From: Pseudonocardia endophytica
GTDB taxonomy: Bacteria > Actinomycetota > Actinomycetes > Mycobacteriales > Pseudonocardiaceae
Direction: 5' to 3'
DNA length: 64,000 nt
Assembly: GCF_004339565.1 (NCBI RefSeq)
Contig: NZ_SMFZ01000002.1
Coordinates: 62,001 to 126,000, forward strand
Part shown: piece after piece, positions 1 to 7,274 of the stretch
Layout: each line of letters starts with the position of its first letter
Position numbering within the stretch: the first letter of the stretch is position 1
Program-made: the position numbers and the translations under genes
Notes under the pieces: model-generated
The model's database searches: none
Told to the model about the DNA's origin: nothing
The model's input: only the letters and a program-made list of their open reading frames with translations

Positions 1-2
1 CG

Positions 3-335
3 GGCGGCCGGCTCGTCGTGTCGGACATGCACCACGAGTCCGTACTGCGCAGCTCCGTCCCCACCGTGCGCGACGGCGACGGTCGCCCGGGCCGGCTGCC
101 CGCGCACCGCCACCTCGTCGGGGACTACCTGCGCGCCGCGCTGCCGCTCGGCCTGGCCGTCGAGCGCTGCGAGGAGCCGGTACCGCCGCCGCCCGCCGCC
201 ACCGAACCGACGGCCGATCCCGGCCCCTGGGACGTCTGGCCGTGGTCGCTCGCCGCGATGGTGCCGCGGGCCGCCCGGGCGGCGAACGACGGCGTGCCTG
301 CTCTCGTCGTGTGGCGGTTCCGTCACGACGCGTGA
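3..335 (+). CDS. SAM-dependent methyltransferase, C-terminal part (5' end outside window)
   Basis: The reading frame is open from the window edge to TGA at 333-335 and gives about 110 residues. It begins GGRLVVSDMHHESVL, the usual strand-5/loop segment after the nucleotide-binding core of class I SAM-dependent methyltransferases ('PGGRLVISDxHP'). The SAM-binding Gly motif lies outside the window, so the substrate cannot be inferred. The rest is Pro/Ala-rich and ends VVWRFRHDA. The GTG at 18 is only an in-frame codon, not a start. Family assignment rests on one short motif and is moderate. Confidence 0.55.
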   Translation, partial: GGRLVVSDMHHESVLRSSVPTVRDGDGRPGRLPAHRHLVGDYLRAALPLGLAVERCEEPVPPPPAATEPTADPGPWDVWPWSLAAMVPRAARAANDGVPALVVWRFRHDA

Positions 336-561
336 GCACCTCTGGTGTTCCGACGCATGTGGCGGTGACAATCGGCGACGGGCGTGGGCAGCGTGGCCCA
401 CGCCGTCTCCCGAGGGCTCTGGATCGGTTCACAGACCGGAAAAGCTCCTGAGGTGTAATGACCGGCGTTCTTCCGGCGTTCACCATTTCAAGGTCGTGAT
501 GCAAGCCCGGCGTTCCCGTGGGTCCTCCCCACACCTCGCCGCGCGAACCCGAGGAGGAGCC
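336..561 (+). promoter_or_regulatory. Upstream region of small ORF with three CCGGCGTTC direct repeats
   Basis: This 226-bp gap precedes a small ORF that has a strong ribosome binding site. The 9-mer CCGGCGTTC occurs three times (462-470, 473-481, 507-515), which suggests a regulator binding array. TGTAAT at 454-459 is a possible -10, with TTCACA at 428-433 as a poorly spaced -35. I see no tRNA or riboswitch fold. Confidence 0.3.
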
Positions 562-651
562 ATGCCCGTCACCGAGCTGACCGCCGAGCGCGAGGACGTC
601 GAGGTCTACGACGCCGAGGACGAGACGAACATCGTGCGCGGGCTGGACTGA
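562..651 (+). CDS. Small acidic peptide ORF, 29 aa, unknown function
   Basis: The ATG follows an excellent ribosome binding site (GAGGAGGAG at 551-559, 2 nt of spacer) and runs 29 codons to TGA. The peptide starts MPVTELTAER and ends NIVRGLD. It is rich in Glu/Asp and has no Cys, so a lanthipeptide or disulfide peptide is unlikely. It lies between a methyltransferase gene on the same strand and the convergent glycosyltransferase stop at 664. The RBS is the main evidence; 29 codons without a stop in this GC content is not. A RiPP-type precursor, a small regulatory peptide and a chance ORF are all possible. Confidence 0.4.
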   Translation: MPVTELTAEREDVEVYDAEDETNIVRGLD

Positions 652-663
652 CGTCCTGCCCGG

Positions 664-2481
664 TCAGCGCGCCGCGTCCGCCGGGGTGCAGACGTAGTCC
701 CGGAACGGCGGCGGCGTGCGGCCGAGATGCCGGCAGTGCGTGGCGACCCAGACGATCCGCGGGTCGTGACTCGGGAACGCCAGCACGAGGTGGAACCGCC
801 CGGCCGCGACGTCCGCGCGCAGCTCGTCGAGCGACGGCGTCGGACCGGTCCCGGTGAAGCCGCCGATCGGCAGGACCTCCTCGTCCGCCTGCTCGGCGAA
901 CACCGAGGCCACCGCCGACGACTGCACGGCCATCAGGTCCGGAGCGCCCGCCCGGACCTGCTCCAGCACGGGCAGCGTCCCGGCGACCTGCTCCGGCGTC
1001 CGGACGAACAGCCCCCGGATCGCGGTCGTCGCGCGGGCCGGCTCGAACGGCACGTCGAGGGCGCCCTCGTCCCTGGCGACGACCGTCGCCGATGCCACGG
1101 CCGGGGCGAGCAGCACGGCCACCACCGCGAGCGCGAATCCTGCGGCCGCCGTCCGGCCCGCGGTCCGCCGGGCGACGGCCACGAGCACCACCGCGACGAC
1201 ACCCACCACGAGAACGGCGGCCGACAGTCCACGCGGGGCGCCGGGCGCCAGTGACAGCAGCGCCGCGTGCGCCGCGGTGAGCAGCACCAGTACGGCCACC
1301 GCGATCCGGAGCCGCACCGAGTGCCGGTGCGCCCACGCCTGCACCAGACCGATCCCGACGAGCGCGGCTGCGGGCGGGCCGAGCGCCGCCGTGTAGTACG
1401 GGTTCACCGTCGACAGCACGGAGAACGCGACCGCGAACAGCACCAGCCATGTCCCCCACAGGAGCACGGCCGCGCGCACCGGATCGGTGCGCGGCTCGCG
1501 TCGTCGCGCGACGACGCCGGCCACGGCGATCAGGACGGCCAGCGGCAGGATCCAGCCGGTCGTGATCCCGAGCACGCCGAACACCAGCCGAAGCGGGCCG
1601 GGGTCGCTGGCCACGCCGACCGAGAGCCCCTGCCCGGCCAGCACCTGCAGCGGGCTCTGCTGCCCGACCCGGCCCAGCCCGTTGTAGACGAAGACCTGCT
1701 CGAACGGCGAGTTGCCGGTGCTGCCGTCCACCCACGGCCGCGACGACCCCGGGACGAGCGCGACGGCCGTCGTCCAGGCCAGCGAGACCGCCGCCGTGAC
1801 GAGGCCCCCGAGCACGACGTCGAGCGTCCGCCTCCCGGCCCGCCCGGGGCCCGCGACGAGGTACGGCAGCGCCAGCGCGGGCAGCACGATCCAGGCCTCG
1901 ACCATCTTCGCCTGGAACGCCAGCCCCACCCAGACGCCGGCGAGCAGGACCCGCCCGCACCCGCCGCGCACGATCGCGCCGGACATCGCGTCCGCGGCCG
2001 CGACGAGCAGCAGCACCATCACGGTGTCCGAGATGTTGCCCCGGTCCAGCGCGACGACGGCAGGTGTCACGGCCAGCACCAGCGCGGCGGTCAGGCCCGC
2101 GCCGGGACCGGCGAGCCTGCGCACCGCGCGGTACAGCAGCGGGACCGTCGCCATGCCGGCCAGTACCTGCGGCAGCACCAGCGCCCACGGATGGAAGCCG
2201 AACGCGCGCACGGACAGCGCCTGCAGCCAGAACGCTCCGGGCAGCTTGTCGAGCGTGATCGTCTGCGCCGGGTCGAACGCGCCGAACGCGAACGCCCGCC
2301 AGCTGCCTGCCATCGTCCGGACCGCGGCCGCGTAGTACGGCTCGAGCGGCGTCTCGCCGATGCCCCACCCGTAGAGGCCGCCCGCGATCAGCGTCAGCAG
2401 TCCGAGCGCGGCGCGGCGCGGCCACCGGGGTGGTGTGGGGTCGGGCACCGGTGGTGCCTCAACGGTCGCCGTGTCCGTCAT
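664..2481 (-). CDS. Glycosyltransferase family 39 (ArnT/PMT-like) integral membrane protein
   Basis: The 605-residue polytopic protein matches GT39/GT83-like enzymes that move a sugar from a polyprenyl-phosphate donor to an extracytoplasmic acceptor. After TM1 (residues ~26-42) comes an acidic loop, GIGETPLEPYY (~40-50), at the place of the catalytic carboxylate. LDKLPG (~77-82) matches the family 'DKPPG' motif and RGNISDT (~147-153) the conserved segment after TM4. About ten hydrophobic helices follow, then a soluble C-terminal domain with VASVFAEQ. I chose ATG 2481 because it has a G-rich RBS; an upstream in-frame ATG at 2562 lies beyond a likely promoter. The acceptor is unknown. Confidence 0.85.
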   Translation of the reverse strand: MTDTATVEAPPVPDPTPPRWPRRAALGLLTLIAGGLYGWGIGETPLEPYYAAAVRTMAGSWRAFAFGAFDPAQTITLDKLPGAFWLQALSVRAFGFHPWALVLPQVLAGMATVPLLYRAVRRLAGPGAGLTAALVLAVTPAVVALDRGNISDTVMVLLLVAAADAMSGAIVRGGCGRVLLAGVWVGLAFQAKMVEAWIVLPALALPYLVAGPGRAGRRTLDVVLGGLVTAAVSLAWTTAVALVPGSSRPWVDGSTGNSPFEQVFVYNGLGRVGQQSPLQVLAGQGLSVGVASDPGPLRLVFGVLGITTGWILPLAVLIAVAGVVARRREPRTDPVRAAVLLWGTWLVLFAVAFSVLSTVNPYYTAALGPPAAALVGIGLVQAWAHRHSVRLRIAVAVLVLLTAAHAALLSLAPGAPRGLSAAVLVVGVVAVVLVAVARRTAGRTAAAGFALAVVAVLLAPAVASATVVARDEGALDVPFEPARATTAIRGLFVRTPEQVAGTLPVLEQVRAGAPDLMAVQSSAVASVFAEQADEEVLPIGGFTGTGPTPSLDELRADVAAGRFHLVLAFPSHDPRIVWVATHCRHLGRTPPPFRDYVCTPADAAR

Positions 2482-2511
2482 CCCGCACCCCCCGCGTCGA
2501 TCGTCGAGTGC

Positions 2512-2517
2512 ACCGTA
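2512..2517 (-). promoter_or_regulatory. Candidate -10 box (TACGGT) for the GT39 gene
   Basis: On the minus strand TACGGT lies 30 nt upstream of ATG 2481. This would give a short 5' leader that still contains the G-rich RBS. The same hexamer lies just ahead of two other minus-strand starts (28265 and 44874). Confidence 0.35.
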
Positions 2518-2635
2518 GAAATCATGAGCTCGATCCGCGAGAGGATATCGGTGCGCATTCACGGCGAATCGGGCTGAATGCGACGGCGCGAATAAAATAC
2601 CTGGTGGCAGGCCATGTCGGAGTTGTCCGGGTGTG

Positions 2636-2704
2636 TCGGATATCCGATTTCGACCCCCGTGACCGGACGTCCGAGATCGGGTCGTCGAATTTCGGAATTC
2701 GACG
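2636..2704. promoter_or_regulatory. Two palindromes in the GT39/L,D-transpeptidase divergent region
   Basis: TCGGATATCCGA at 2636-2647 is a perfect 12-bp palindrome. CGTCGAATT-tcgg-AATTCGACG at 2683-2704 is a perfect inverted repeat with 9-bp arms. Both lie in an AT-richer divergent intergenic segment, upstream of the transpeptidase RBS. They may be operators, or the second may form an RNA hairpin. Confidence 0.45.
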
Positions 2705-2765
2705 CAACCCGCGCCGCCGGTGATGCGTCGACCATTCGGGAGTCCGACGAGAGCAGAGGAACTTG

Positions 2766-3311
2766 ATGATCGACATCCGGCGTTTCCGAGGCCGCCGTCG
2801 CCTGACCGTGGTCGGGCTGGTCGCCACGGCCGGAGTGCTGCTGGCCGGCACCGCGCTCGCCGAGTCGCCCGCCGCGGCGGCCGCGCACAAGGAGGCGCTC
2901 GTCCCGGGCACCCCCTGCACCGTCAGCGCGAAGTCCTGCGTGGACCTCGACTCGCAGCGTGCGTGGCTGTTCTCCGGCGGCACGATCCTGCGCGGGCCGG
3001 TCCCGGTCGCCACCGGCGGCGACGGTCAGGCCACGCCGGTCGGGCACTCGCTGCGCGTCTACCGCAAGGACGCGAACCACAAGAGCCAGGAGTCGCGGCT
3101 GCCGAACGGGGCACCCGCGCCGATGCCGAACTCGGTGTTCTTCGAGGACGGCGGCATCGCGTTCCACAGCGGCAGTCCGAGCCGCTCGTCGGCGGGCTGC
3201 GTGCACCTGAACCCGGACGACGCGAAGGCCTGGTTCGACTACCTGCAGATCGGCGACAAGGTCCAGGTCGTCTCCGCGAAGGCCGAGATGGCGGCGCGCG
3301 GCGGGCACTGA
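2766..3311 (+). CDS. L,D-transpeptidase (YkuD domain), secreted
   Basis: The 181-residue protein has an Arg-rich n-region, a hydrophobic core (~13-30) and an Ala-rich cleavage region (TALAESPAAAAA), so it is exported. The YkuD catalytic signature is IAFHSGSPSRSSAGCVHL: His134, the SxGC element and Cys145 as nucleophile. Such enzymes form 3-3 cross-links in peptidoglycan, which are important in actinobacteria. At 181 aa it is a minimal enzyme without Ig-like or peptidoglycan-binding domains. ATG 2766 has AGAGGA at 2755-2760; TTG 2763 is an in-frame alternative. Confidence 0.9.
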   Translation: MIDIRRFRGRRRLTVVGLVATAGVLLAGTALAESPAAAAAHKEALVPGTPCTVSAKSCVDLDSQRAWLFSGGTILRGPVPVATGGDGQATPVGHSLRVYRKDANHKSQESRLPNGAPAPMPNSVFFEDGGIAFHSGSPSRSSAGCVHLNPDDAKAWFDYLQIGDKVQVVSAKAEMAARGGH

Positions 3312-3343
3312 CGCCGCGCCGAGGACGGTCCCCGGCGCGGCAC

Positions 3344-3349
3344 TAGGGT
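3344..3349 (+). promoter_or_regulatory. -10 box TAGGGT; leaderless start of aminotransferase gene
   Basis: TAGGGT lies 6 nt before ATG 3356 and no Shine-Dalgarno sequence is present. This fits a leaderless transcript starting at or beside the start codon. Confidence 0.5.
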
Positions 3350-3355
3350 CGGGCC

Positions 3356-4522
3356 ATGCTGGTCGAGCGCATGCGCCCGTTCACCTCGACGATCTTCACG
3401 GAGATCTCGCGGCTGGCCGTCGAGACCGGGGCGATCAACCTCGGGCAGGGCTTCCCGGACACCGACGGTCCGGACTCCCTGCTCGCCGACGCCGCGTCGA
3501 ACATCACCGGGCACGGACTGAACCAGTACGCGCCGGGGCCCGGCGTCCCGGCGCTGCGCGACGCGGTCGCCGCGCACCAGCGCCGGTTCTACGGCCTGGA
3601 CGTCGACCCGGCCGACGTCGTCGTGACGTTCGGCGCGACCGAGGCGATCGCGTCCACGCTGCTGGGGCTGTGCGAGACCGGCGACGAGGTGGTCACGTTC
3701 GAGCCGTTCTACGACTCCTACGCCGCCTCGATCGCGCTGTCCGGCGCCACCCGTCGAACCGTGCCGCTGCGCGGGCGGGACTTCGTCTACGACCCGGCCG
3801 AGCTGCGCGCCGCGTTCTCGGAGCGCACGAAGGTCGTGCTGGTCAACACGCCGCACAACCCGACAGGGACCGTGTTCTCGCGCGAGCAGCTCGTCGAGAT
3901 CGGGACGCTCGCCGCGGAGTTCGACGCGGTCGTCGTCACCGACGAGGTGTACGAGCACATGACGTTCGACGGCACCCCGCACGTCCCGATGGCGACGCTG
4001 CCGGGGATGGCCGAGCGCACGCTCACGATCTCGAGCGCGGGCAAGACGTTCTCCGTCACCGGCTGGAAGGTCGGCTGGGTGCACGGGCCGTCCGAGCTGG
4101 TCGCGGCCGCGCGTGCGGTGAAGCAGTTCCTGACGTTCCACGGCGGGACGCCGCTGCAGCCCGCCGTCGCCAACGCGCTGGCCCTGGACGACGCGTTCTT
4201 CGCGGGCATCTCCTCCGAGCTGGCCCGCAAGCGTGACCTGCTCTCCGACGGCCTGCGCGCCGCGGGGCTGGACGTCTACACCCCGCGCGGCACGTACTTC
4301 GTGGTGGCCGACGCGTCCCCGCTCGGCGTCGACGACGGCGTCGCGCTGGCCTGGAAGCTCCCGGAGCTGTGCGGGGTGGCCGCCGTGCCGGTGTCGGTGT
4401 TCTGCAGCTCGGACGAGGGCGTCGCGGCGACGAGGCCGCTGGTCCGGTTCGCGTTCTGCAAGCGCGACGAGGTGCTGTCCGAGGCGGCCGACCGGCTGGC
4501 CGGGCTGCGCGGGCGTGTCTGA
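3356..4522 (+). CDS. dapC: Class I/II PLP-dependent aminotransferase, DapC-like
   Basis: The 388-residue fold-type I aminotransferase has INLGQGFPDTDGP near the N-terminus (substrate/PLP entrance), TPHNPTGTVFS (~165-175), VVTDEVYEHM (PLP-pyridine Asp) and SSAGKTFSVTGWKVGW, whose Lys (~230) forms the Schiff base. RFAFCK near the end holds the carboxylate-binding Arg. This pattern is closest to N-succinyldiaminopimelate aminotransferase (DapC) and kynurenine-aminotransferase-like enzymes of actinobacteria. DapC makes N-succinyl-LL-DAP for lysine and peptidoglycan synthesis. Assignment to DapC rather than another aminotransferase of the subfamily is likely but unproven. The gene stands alone with its own leaderless promoter. 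Confidence 0.85.
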   Translation: MLVERMRPFTSTIFTEISRLAVETGAINLGQGFPDTDGPDSLLADAASNITGHGLNQYAPGPGVPALRDAVAAHQRRFYGLDVDPADVVVTFGATEAIASTLLGLCETGDEVVTFEPFYDSYAASIALSGATRRTVPLRGRDFVYDPAELRAAFSERTKVVLVNTPHNPTGTVFSREQLVEIGTLAAEFDAVVVTDEVYEHMTFDGTPHVPMATLPGMAERTLTISSAGKTFSVTGWKVGWVHGPSELVAAARAVKQFLTFHGGTPLQPAVANALALDDAFFAGISSELARKRDLLSDGLRAAGLDVYTPRGTYFVVADASPLGVDDGVALAWKLPELCGVAAVPVSVFCSSDEGVAATRPLVRFAFCKRDEVLSEAADRLAGLRGRV

Positions 4523-4564
4523 TCCGTTCACGACGCGCTCGCCGCCCGGCGCGAGGATGAGCTC

Positions 4565-4966
4565 GTGTCGCACGAGACCCGCCACCTGTCCGTCGTCGTC
4601 GCCGCCGACCCGGAGCGGGTGTACGCGTTCGCCGGAGACCCGCGGAACCTGTCCCGCTGGGCCTCCGGCCTGGGCGCGGCCGTCGACGAGGGCGACGGAA
4701 CGCTCGTCGTCGACGGGCCGCTGGGGCGGGTGACGGTCCGCTTCGCTCCGCGGAACGAGTTCGGGGTGCTCGACCACGACGTCGAGCTCCCGAACGGCGA
4801 GACCGTCCACAACCCGCTCCGGGTGCTCGCTCACCCGACGGGTTCCGAGGTCGTGTTCACCCTGAGGTGGCGCGACGGCGTGAGCGCCGAGGAGTTCGAG
4901 GGCGACGCCGCGACCATCGCGTCGGACCTGGAGACGTTGCGCGTGCTGGCCGAGTCGGAGGCCTGA
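4565..4966 (+). CDS. SRPBCC-fold protein
   Basis: The 133-residue protein starts HLSVVVAADPERVYAFAGDPRNLSRWASGL, the classic START/Bet v1-like opening (a strand, then the VYxFaxDPxNLxxW helix). It also has the typical acidic strand EVVFTLRW. Members bind hydrophobic ligands or act as cyclases or immunity factors; nothing here fixes the ligand. GTG 4565 has an upstream GAGGATGAG. Its last 136 nt are overlapped antisense by the 3' end of the convergent VC0807-family gene. Confidence 0.75.
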   Translation: MSHETRHLSVVVAADPERVYAFAGDPRNLSRWASGLGAAVDEGDGTLVVDGPLGRVTVRFAPRNEFGVLDHDVELPNGETVHNPLRVLAHPTGSEVVFTLRWRDGVSAEEFEGDAATIASDLETLRVLAESEA

Positions 4967-5628
4967 GCTGCCTTTCCTTCCCGCACCACGCGCATGATCG
5001 AACGGCGCAGCAGCAGGACCAGCCCGGCCCACACGACGAACGACTGGATCTGCAGCACCGGAAGCGCGACGGCGACCGGCAGCACCGCCGCCGCGACCAG
5101 CCGCAGCGCGGCCTCGGCCAGCAGCACGACGGCGCCGACCGCCGTCGCCCGGCGCAGCACCTGCCGGAACCGCGGGTTCTCCGCCCACGCCGTCGCCATG
5201 CGCGAGCGCAGGTCCGGCTGGTAGGTCTCACCGAACGCGCGGACGACGTAGAACACGAGCGGCCGCCGGGCGACCAGCAGCGACCCGCCCAGCGCGACGG
5301 CCATGACCAGGTTCGGCACGGCGTCGCGGGCGACGGCCAGCTGCGGGCTCCCGGCCAGCAGCGCCATCGCGACACCGACGGCGATCGACGCCAGTACGAA
5401 CACGCTGACGCCGCCCAGCCGCCGCGACCGCCAGGCCTGCCAGCCGATGCTCAGCACGGGCGGCAGCGCCGACCACGCCAGCGCCACGACCTCGGACAGT
5501 CCCCAGGCGTGCAGCACGAGGTACACGAGGTAGGGCAGGGCCACCTCCATCGCCAGCGTCGGGACCATGGTCTTCACCACGGACCAGCGGCGGGAGGACG
5601 GAGACGACGGAGACTCGGTGTCGGTCAT
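4831..5628 (-). CDS. VC0807-family integral membrane protein (first copy)
   Basis: The ~265-residue membrane protein has hydrophobic helices at about residues 18-35, 38-55, 65-85, 95-115, 160-180 and 185-210. The segment VARRPLVFYVVRAFGETYQPD is shared in form with the second copy at 8821-9480, which reads FGRRPLTLAAAQSFEPDRA. VC0807-family proteins have no established function. The last ~43 residues (Ser/Arg-rich, from about ASDSASTRN) are encoded antisense to the SRPBCC gene and may be run-on sequence. ATG 5628 is chosen over an in-frame start at 5700 because its N-terminus fits the paralogue. Confidence 0.7.
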   Translation of the reverse strand: MTDTESPSSPSSRRWSVVKTMVPTLAMEVALPYLVYLVLHAWGLSEVVALAWSALPPVLSIGWQAWRSRRLGGVSVFVLASIAVGVAMALLAGSPQLAVARDAVPNLVMAVALGGSLLVARRPLVFYVVRAFGETYQPDLRSRMATAWAENPRFRQVLRRATAVGAVVLLAEAALRLVAAAVLPVAVALPVLQIQSFVVWAGLVLLLRRSIMRVVREGKAAQASDSASTRNVSRSDAMVAASPSNSSALTPSRHLRVNTTSEPVG

Positions 5629-5726
5629 GCCGTCGAGACTCCGCCGTGGAGGGGCGCGCCGGATCCACCCGGCGTCGGACCCCGGGTGGAGATCCGGCAC
5701 GCGGAGGTGGAGCGCGGGCCCACCAC

Positions 5727-5732
5727 TAAGAT
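5727..5732 (+). promoter_or_regulatory. -10 box TAAGAT; leaderless start of first cyclase
   Basis: TAAGAT lies 6 nt upstream of ATG 5739 with no Shine-Dalgarno sequence, consistent with leaderless transcription. It lies in the divergent region shared with the VC0807-family gene. Confidence 0.5.
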
Positions 5733-5738
5733 CCGCTC

Positions 5739-7265
5739 ATGGAGCAGGAATCCGGCCGCTCGGTCCTGACGCTGTCGATCCGGCTGCTCCTCGCGTTCGC
5801 CATGGTGGTCGCGAACCTCATCGGCGGCGCTGTCGTGCTGGTGCTCGCGGCGTTCGTCCTGCCCCGGAGCAACATCCCGGACCCGAGCGGGGTCCGGCTG
5901 GTCAACATCACGGCCCTCGTCGCGTTCTTCGTCGTCGCGATCCCGCTGGGTATCGCGTGGGGCCGCCGCCGGTTCGTCGTCGGGCGCCGGTCCCGGGACC
6001 CGGAGCGGCGGGCCCGCGCGCTCGTGCTCGCCGGCCCGAAGCGGATCGTGCAGCTCCTCGGCTTCCTGTGGCTCGTCGCGCTCGTGCTGTTCGCCGTGCT
6101 GAACGTGCGGTACTCACCGCGGCTGGCGTTCTCGGTGTCGGCGACGATCGTGATCGGCGCGGTCTGCACCTGTGCCGTGTCCTACCTGCTCACCGAGCGG
6201 ATCCTGCGCCGCTCCGCTGCGCGGGTGCTGTCCGGGCAGCCGCCGAGGAAGCGGCGCCTGCTGACCGGCGTCATGGTGCGCACCGTCGGTTTCTGGGTGC
6301 TCGGCACGGTCGTCCCGGTGATCGGCCTGATGCTGGCCGGGCTCGTCGCGCTGATCTACGGGGACGCGACGCCGTCCCAGCTGGCGATCGCGATCCTGGC
6401 GATCGGCGGGACCGCGGTGGGAACGGGGCTGCTCACGACGATCGGTGCCGCGCGCGCGATCGCCGACCCGGTCGTCGCCGTCCGCCGCGCGCTGGCCCGC
6501 GTGCAGGACGGCGATCTCGACGTCCGCGTGCCGGTCTACGACAACACCGAGCTCGGCCAGCTGCAGGCCGGGTTCAACACGATGGTCGAGGGCCTTCGCG
6601 AGCGCGAACGCATCCGGGACCTGTTCGGACGGCACGTCGGACGCGACGTCGCCGAGGCCGCCGCCGCGCGCACGGACGAGATCCGGCTCGGCGGGGAGGT
6701 GCGACCCGTGGCCGTGCTGTTCGTCGACCTCACCGGCTCGACGACGATGGCCGCCGACCGGCCGCCGGAGGAGGTCGTCGACGTGCTGAACCGCTTCTTC
6801 GGCATCGTCGTCGAGTGCGTCGAGGACGCCGGCGGGTGGATCAACAAGTTCGAGGGCGACGCGGCGCTGGCCGTGTTCGGCGCCCCCAACGATCTCGACG
6901 ACGCCGCCGGCTCGGCCCTCTCCGCCGCGCGCCGGATGGGCGAGCTGCTGGCCGTGGAGATGCCGGAGATCTCCGCCGGCATCGGCGTCTCCGCCGGTGA
7001 CGCGGTCGCCGGCAACGTCGGTGACGTGCGGCGCTACGAGTACACGGTGATCGGCGACCCGGTGAACGAGGCGGCCCGGCTCACCGAGCTGGCCAAGTCC
7101 GCGCCCGGCGGGGTGCTCGCCGCGCAGCGCGCGGTGGACGCCGCAGGCCCCGGCGAGGCGGCCCGCTGGGAGCCCGGCGAGGACGTGACGCTGCGCGGGC
7201 GCCGGCAGTCGACCGGCACCGCGTCGCCCCGCGCGACGGTACAGGCTCACCCGTTCGGCCTATAA
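5739..7265 (+). CDS. Membrane-bound class III adenylate cyclase with HAMP domain (copy 1)
   Basis: The 508-residue protein has six N-terminal TM helices (~12-235), a HAMP linker (~240-290, PVVAVRRALARVQDGDLDVRV) and a class III cyclase domain (~315-500). Catalytic residues look complete. VLFVDLTGSTTMA (~325-337) carries the first metal Asp; WINKFEGDAALAVFGAP (~366-382) the substrate-specifying Lys and second metal Asp; YTVIGDPVNEAARL (~434-447) the adenine-binding Asp plus transition-state Asn and Arg. Layout matches the M. tuberculosis Rv1318c/Rv1319c/Rv1320c/Rv3645 group. It makes cAMP from ATP at the membrane, presumably under control of the six-TM part. Confidence 0.92.
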   Translation: MEQESGRSVLTLSIRLLLAFAMVVANLIGGAVVLVLAAFVLPRSNIPDPSGVRLVNITALVAFFVVAIPLGIAWGRRRFVVGRRSRDPERRARALVLAGPKRIVQLLGFLWLVALVLFAVLNVRYSPRLAFSVSATIVIGAVCTCAVSYLLTERILRRSAARVLSGQPPRKRRLLTGVMVRTVGFWVLGTVVPVIGLMLAGLVALIYGDATPSQLAIAILAIGGTAVGTGLLTTIGAARAIADPVVAVRRALARVQDGDLDVRVPVYDNTELGQLQAGFNTMVEGLRERERIRDLFGRHVGRDVAEAAAARTDEIRLGGEVRPVAVLFVDLTGSTTMAADRPPEEVVDVLNRFFGIVVECVEDAGGWINKFEGDAALAVFGAPNDLDDAAGSALSAARRMGELLAVEMPEISAGIGVSAGDAVAGNVGDVRRYEYTVIGDPVNEAARLTELAKSAPGGVLAAQRAVDAAGPGEAARWEPGEDVTLRGRRQSTGTASPRATVQAHPFGL

Positions 7266-7266
7266 T
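7261..7266 (+). promoter_or_regulatory. Consensus -10 TATAAT overlapping stop codon of cyclase 1
   Basis: A perfect TATAAT at 7261-7266 spans the TAA stop (7263-7265) of the first cyclase and lies 8 nt before ATG 7275. The spacer also holds AGGAA. I see no good -35. The second cyclase can therefore be transcribed on its own. Confidence 0.5.
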
Positions 7267-7274
7267 CGCAGGAA

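Noticed and set aside
3239..5188. 649-codon minus-strand frame opposite the aminotransferase gene
   Set aside because: Low-complexity Arg/Gly/Val translation; the opposite strand encodes a full PLP aminotransferase with all motifs.
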